Origin: Pomacea canaliculata
Lineage: Eukaryota > Mollusca > Gastropoda > Architaenioglossa > Ampullariidae
Length of the DNA: 64,000 bases
NCBI RefSeq assembly: GCF_003073045.1
Contig: NC_037592.1
Location: 17,875,844 to 17,939,843, forward strand
Reading direction: 5' to 3'
Part shown: piece after piece, positions 63,001-64,000 of the stretch
Layout: the number at the start of each line of letters is the position of its first letter
How positions within the stretch are numbered: the first letter of the stretch is position 1
Translations under genes and position numbers: made by a program
The notes under the pieces: model-generated
Database searches by the model: none
Told to the model about the DNA's origin: nothing
The model's input: only the letters and a program-made list of their open reading frames with translations

Positions 63001-64000
63001 TTATGTCATTGTCTTCACACAGGTCAAACATGGCATTGATTGCATCCCGAGCAAGGCCAGGGAAATGTTTAAAGAAACGGGTCAAAAACTGTGATGCCAG
63101 ACGTTTCTCCCCTTGACTTCCTTTAACTGCCTCCATAAAGAGACGATATTCTGCTTCATGCTGCAAAACATCAAACATAGCAGGACTGTTCAGGTTAATG
63201 AATACAATCAATCTTTAATTTGCTACTTGTGTACATGCCCCAATAAAAGCAAAATAACTTTTTTTAAAAATCTGCTTTGCCTAACCCTGGGTACTGAAAA
63301 TACTTTTTGTCCAATGATTCTGTATTGATTTATCATGCCTATACTATGTGCTTGCTTCTTTAAAACATAATTGCCCATTATGCTCTCATAGTCTTAAAAA
63401 TGTTACATCCAAAAATATATTGATCATACTGTCTGTCGATACGAGAAGTGCAATAATATGAAAAATATTGCCATGCATAAACGACATAGCATCCTCCCCC
63501 ATCTCTCAGATATTTTTTCAGTAAAGACTTTACTCATAGGAACTAAAATATAGCAAAAGTGATAACTGAAACAAGAAAAAACAACTAAGCAATTGTTCTT
63601 CATTAAGAAAAGTTTGAAAAACCTGAATGAACACGTAGAATAGCACGTTTGCTTTAGGTTACAGACTTCCAAAGGGGTTGTTGTCAATACTGATAATTAT
63701 AAGCTCATAATCAACAGGTATGATACCTAAAACAATGAGTGTTTAGCCAGTTATGAACTTTATCAAGTTTGCTTAAATGATGATTAAAAAGAAGTTTCGA
63801 AATATTCTAAAACAGAACAAGCATCTTCAGTTTTCCCAACATTTTATCACTAAGGCTAACACCAGTTCTTTGAAATCGTGAGATTAGACAATTTAAAAAA
63901 AATAAGGTTGGAATAAGTGTAAATATTGTCGTCTCACCTCTCCTGCCTTCTCTTTTGCATCTGCAAGTACACCAAACGCTTTGTAAAGATGTTCTACTGT
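53840..64000 (-). CDS. API5: Apoptosis inhibitor 5 (API5/AAC-11), about 533 aa, first two codons off the edge
   Basis: Nuclear HEAT/ARM-repeat protein that opposes apoptosis and takes part in RNA-protein complexes. Exons on minus: 64000-63938, 63160-62999, 61410-61245, 60825-60665, 59580-59440, 58586-58521, 57154-56960, 56615-56437, 55776-55683, 55379-55260, 54690-54647, 54436-54312, 53919-53840. All join in phase and match API5 throughout: TVEHLYKAFGVLADAKEKAG, KRLASQFLTRFFKHFP, KKVLEDVTKDEF, SGRQQLVE-like GRQQLVEIVTEQAELDQ, DCVDRLLQC, KNVHSKAFVGYL, YMPLPPSDEEEDMS, EEPKLQFSYVECLMYAFHQL, NKIKVVALKITSNINALIKD and LSWKP. After the conserved QKR...SPPSGKF segment the C-terminus is RG-rich (GGFRGRRGQNF). 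Vertebrate API5 begins MPTVEELY, so only Met-Pro is probably missing. Introns carry several MITEs, SINEs and a partial exon copy. Confidence 0.96.
54034..54062 (+). repeat. A29 tract
   Basis: Twenty-nine consecutive A in the last API5 intron. It could be the tail of an old retroposed sequence, but the preceding bases show no recognisable SINE body. Confidence 0.9.
54720..54885 (-). repeat. Possible second tRNA-like SINE family
   Basis: On the minus strand a box B-like GTGGGTTCAGCTC follows a weak box A-like CTGTTAGTAACTGTGG. After the head comes TGCCATGCTGTGATATGG, ending in CTTGGCATAAAACACCAATT, the sort of 3' end common in lophotrochozoan SINEs. It shares no block with the family at 17722. 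It lies in the API5 intron between exons 10 and 11, next to exon 11. Confidence 0.45.
55063..55133 (-). repeat. Partial duplicate of API5 exon 7 start with its splice acceptor
   Basis: A 71-bp segment matches 57119-57189 with about five differences. The source covers the first 36 bases of API5 exon 7, the CTGCAG acceptor and 35 bases of the preceding intron. The copy keeps the acceptor and would read KNVHSKAFIGYL, but it lacks the rest of the exon and any donor. It lies in the intron between exons 10 and 11, about 2 kb downstream of the source and in the same orientation. No other part of exon 7 or its intron was copied. Confidence 0.92.
57740..58088. mobile_element. TTAA-flanked MITE (Kolobok or piggyBac type)
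   Basis: A 349-bp element. Left end ATAAGGTGACCAGGC and right end GTCTGGTCACTTTAT are near-perfect inverted repeats. Both are bordered by TTAA (57736-57739 and 58089-58092), the target duplication used by piggyBac and Kolobok elements. Inside, TCCC-containing motifs (GCGTCCCG, AGTCCCG, ATGTCCCAC, ATGTCCCG) recur. It has no coding capacity and lies in the API5 intron between exons 6 and 7. Confidence 0.8.
60905..61135 (-). repeat. tRNA-derived SINE, old copy
   Basis: A strongly diverged member of the 17722 family in the same strand sense. It retains GCCCTCACTTATAATGGGGC (tail-side block), TAGTCAGCTGTCTATTC (central block), GGGGATCAAAC (reversed box B) and CCAACCACCTGGCTATCC (reversed box A). 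It lies in the API5 intron between exons 3 and 4. Confidence 0.65.
61838..62011. mobile_element. hAT-type MITE, relative of the 4710 element
   Basis: A 174-bp element with diverged ends CAGTGATACCCAACC and GGTTTGACACTCAGG. Flanking 8-mers GCATATGG and GTGTATGG (6 of 8 match) are consistent with an aged target duplication. Compared with 4710-4864 it is inverted and shares the GCCAGAACATGGCAGTTTTG and GAGTTAAAATGAGTGGGC blocks. Its decayed ends suggest an older insertion. It lies in API5 intron 2. Confidence 0.75.
62169..62771. mobile_element. TA-flanked pogo/Tigger-like MITE (603 bp)
   Basis: Left end CAGTAATCCCTTGCC and right end GAGGGACCACTG form imperfect inverted repeats, bordered by TA at 62167-62168 and 62772-62773. 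Subterminal CTTCGCGGATTTTCTG and TCGTGGATTTTCGGTTATCG repeats, with the CAGT..TCCC termini, are typical of Tigger-derived elements. The interior is AT-rich and non-coding. It lies in API5 intron 2. Confidence 0.85.

Overview
The window is animal nuclear DNA: AT-rich, with intron-rich genes (GT-AG splice sites, AATAAA polyadenylation signals) and many short transposon relics. A tRNA-derived SINE with a conserved central domain, MITEs of several superfamilies and an RNase H-bearing I-type LINE all fit a lophotrochozoan, most likely a gastropod mollusc. That placement is inference from repeat style and protein character, not from a database match.

Layout. (1) 1-6.7 kb has no recognisable gene; it holds two SINE copies, two hAT-type MITEs and a TA-flanked pogo/Tigger-like MITE. 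(2) 6.7-8.3 kb, minus strand: one coding exon for a 525-residue protein with two C2HC zinc fingers and a long acidic tail; a possible noncoding first exon lies near 9.1 kb. (3) 14.3-17.5 kb, minus: an alpha-1,3-fucosyltransferase (GT10) in two coding exons. (4) 17.5-27.1 kb: no recognisable gene. (5) 27.1-28.0 kb: a decayed CR1/L2-like LINE. (6) 28.3-35.3 kb: a two-gene DNA transposon, which I assign to the ISL2EU class. It has a plus-strand SWIM + YqaJ-nuclease gene and a convergent minus-strand THAP + coiled-coil + DDE transposase. The transposase reads open through three exons (520 residues); the nuclease gene shows about three apparent frame breaks. A 371-bp hAT MITE with a perfect 8-bp target duplication sits inside a transposase intron. 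(7) 35.6-37.5 kb, minus: two fragments of an I/Nimb-like LINE. (8) 37.65-52.06 kb, plus: a host gene whose 26 exons I could join in frame into a 1034-residue protein with two CH-like domains, a coiled coil and an ankyrin-repeat half. (9) 53.84-64.0 kb, minus: API5, complete except for about two N-terminal codons beyond the window edge.

How the parts relate. The CH/ankyrin gene and API5 converge, with stop codons 1.8 kb apart. The two ISL2EU genes also converge, with stop codons 61 bp apart. The other host genes show no shared pathway.

The most interesting content is the ISL2EU element with its open transposase and nuclease partner, the unassigned CH/ankyrin protein, and a 71-bp copy of the start of API5 exon 7 (with its splice acceptor) lying in a later API5 intron. 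All exon joins were made by eye from splice signals and reading-frame continuity and have not been checked against transcripts.
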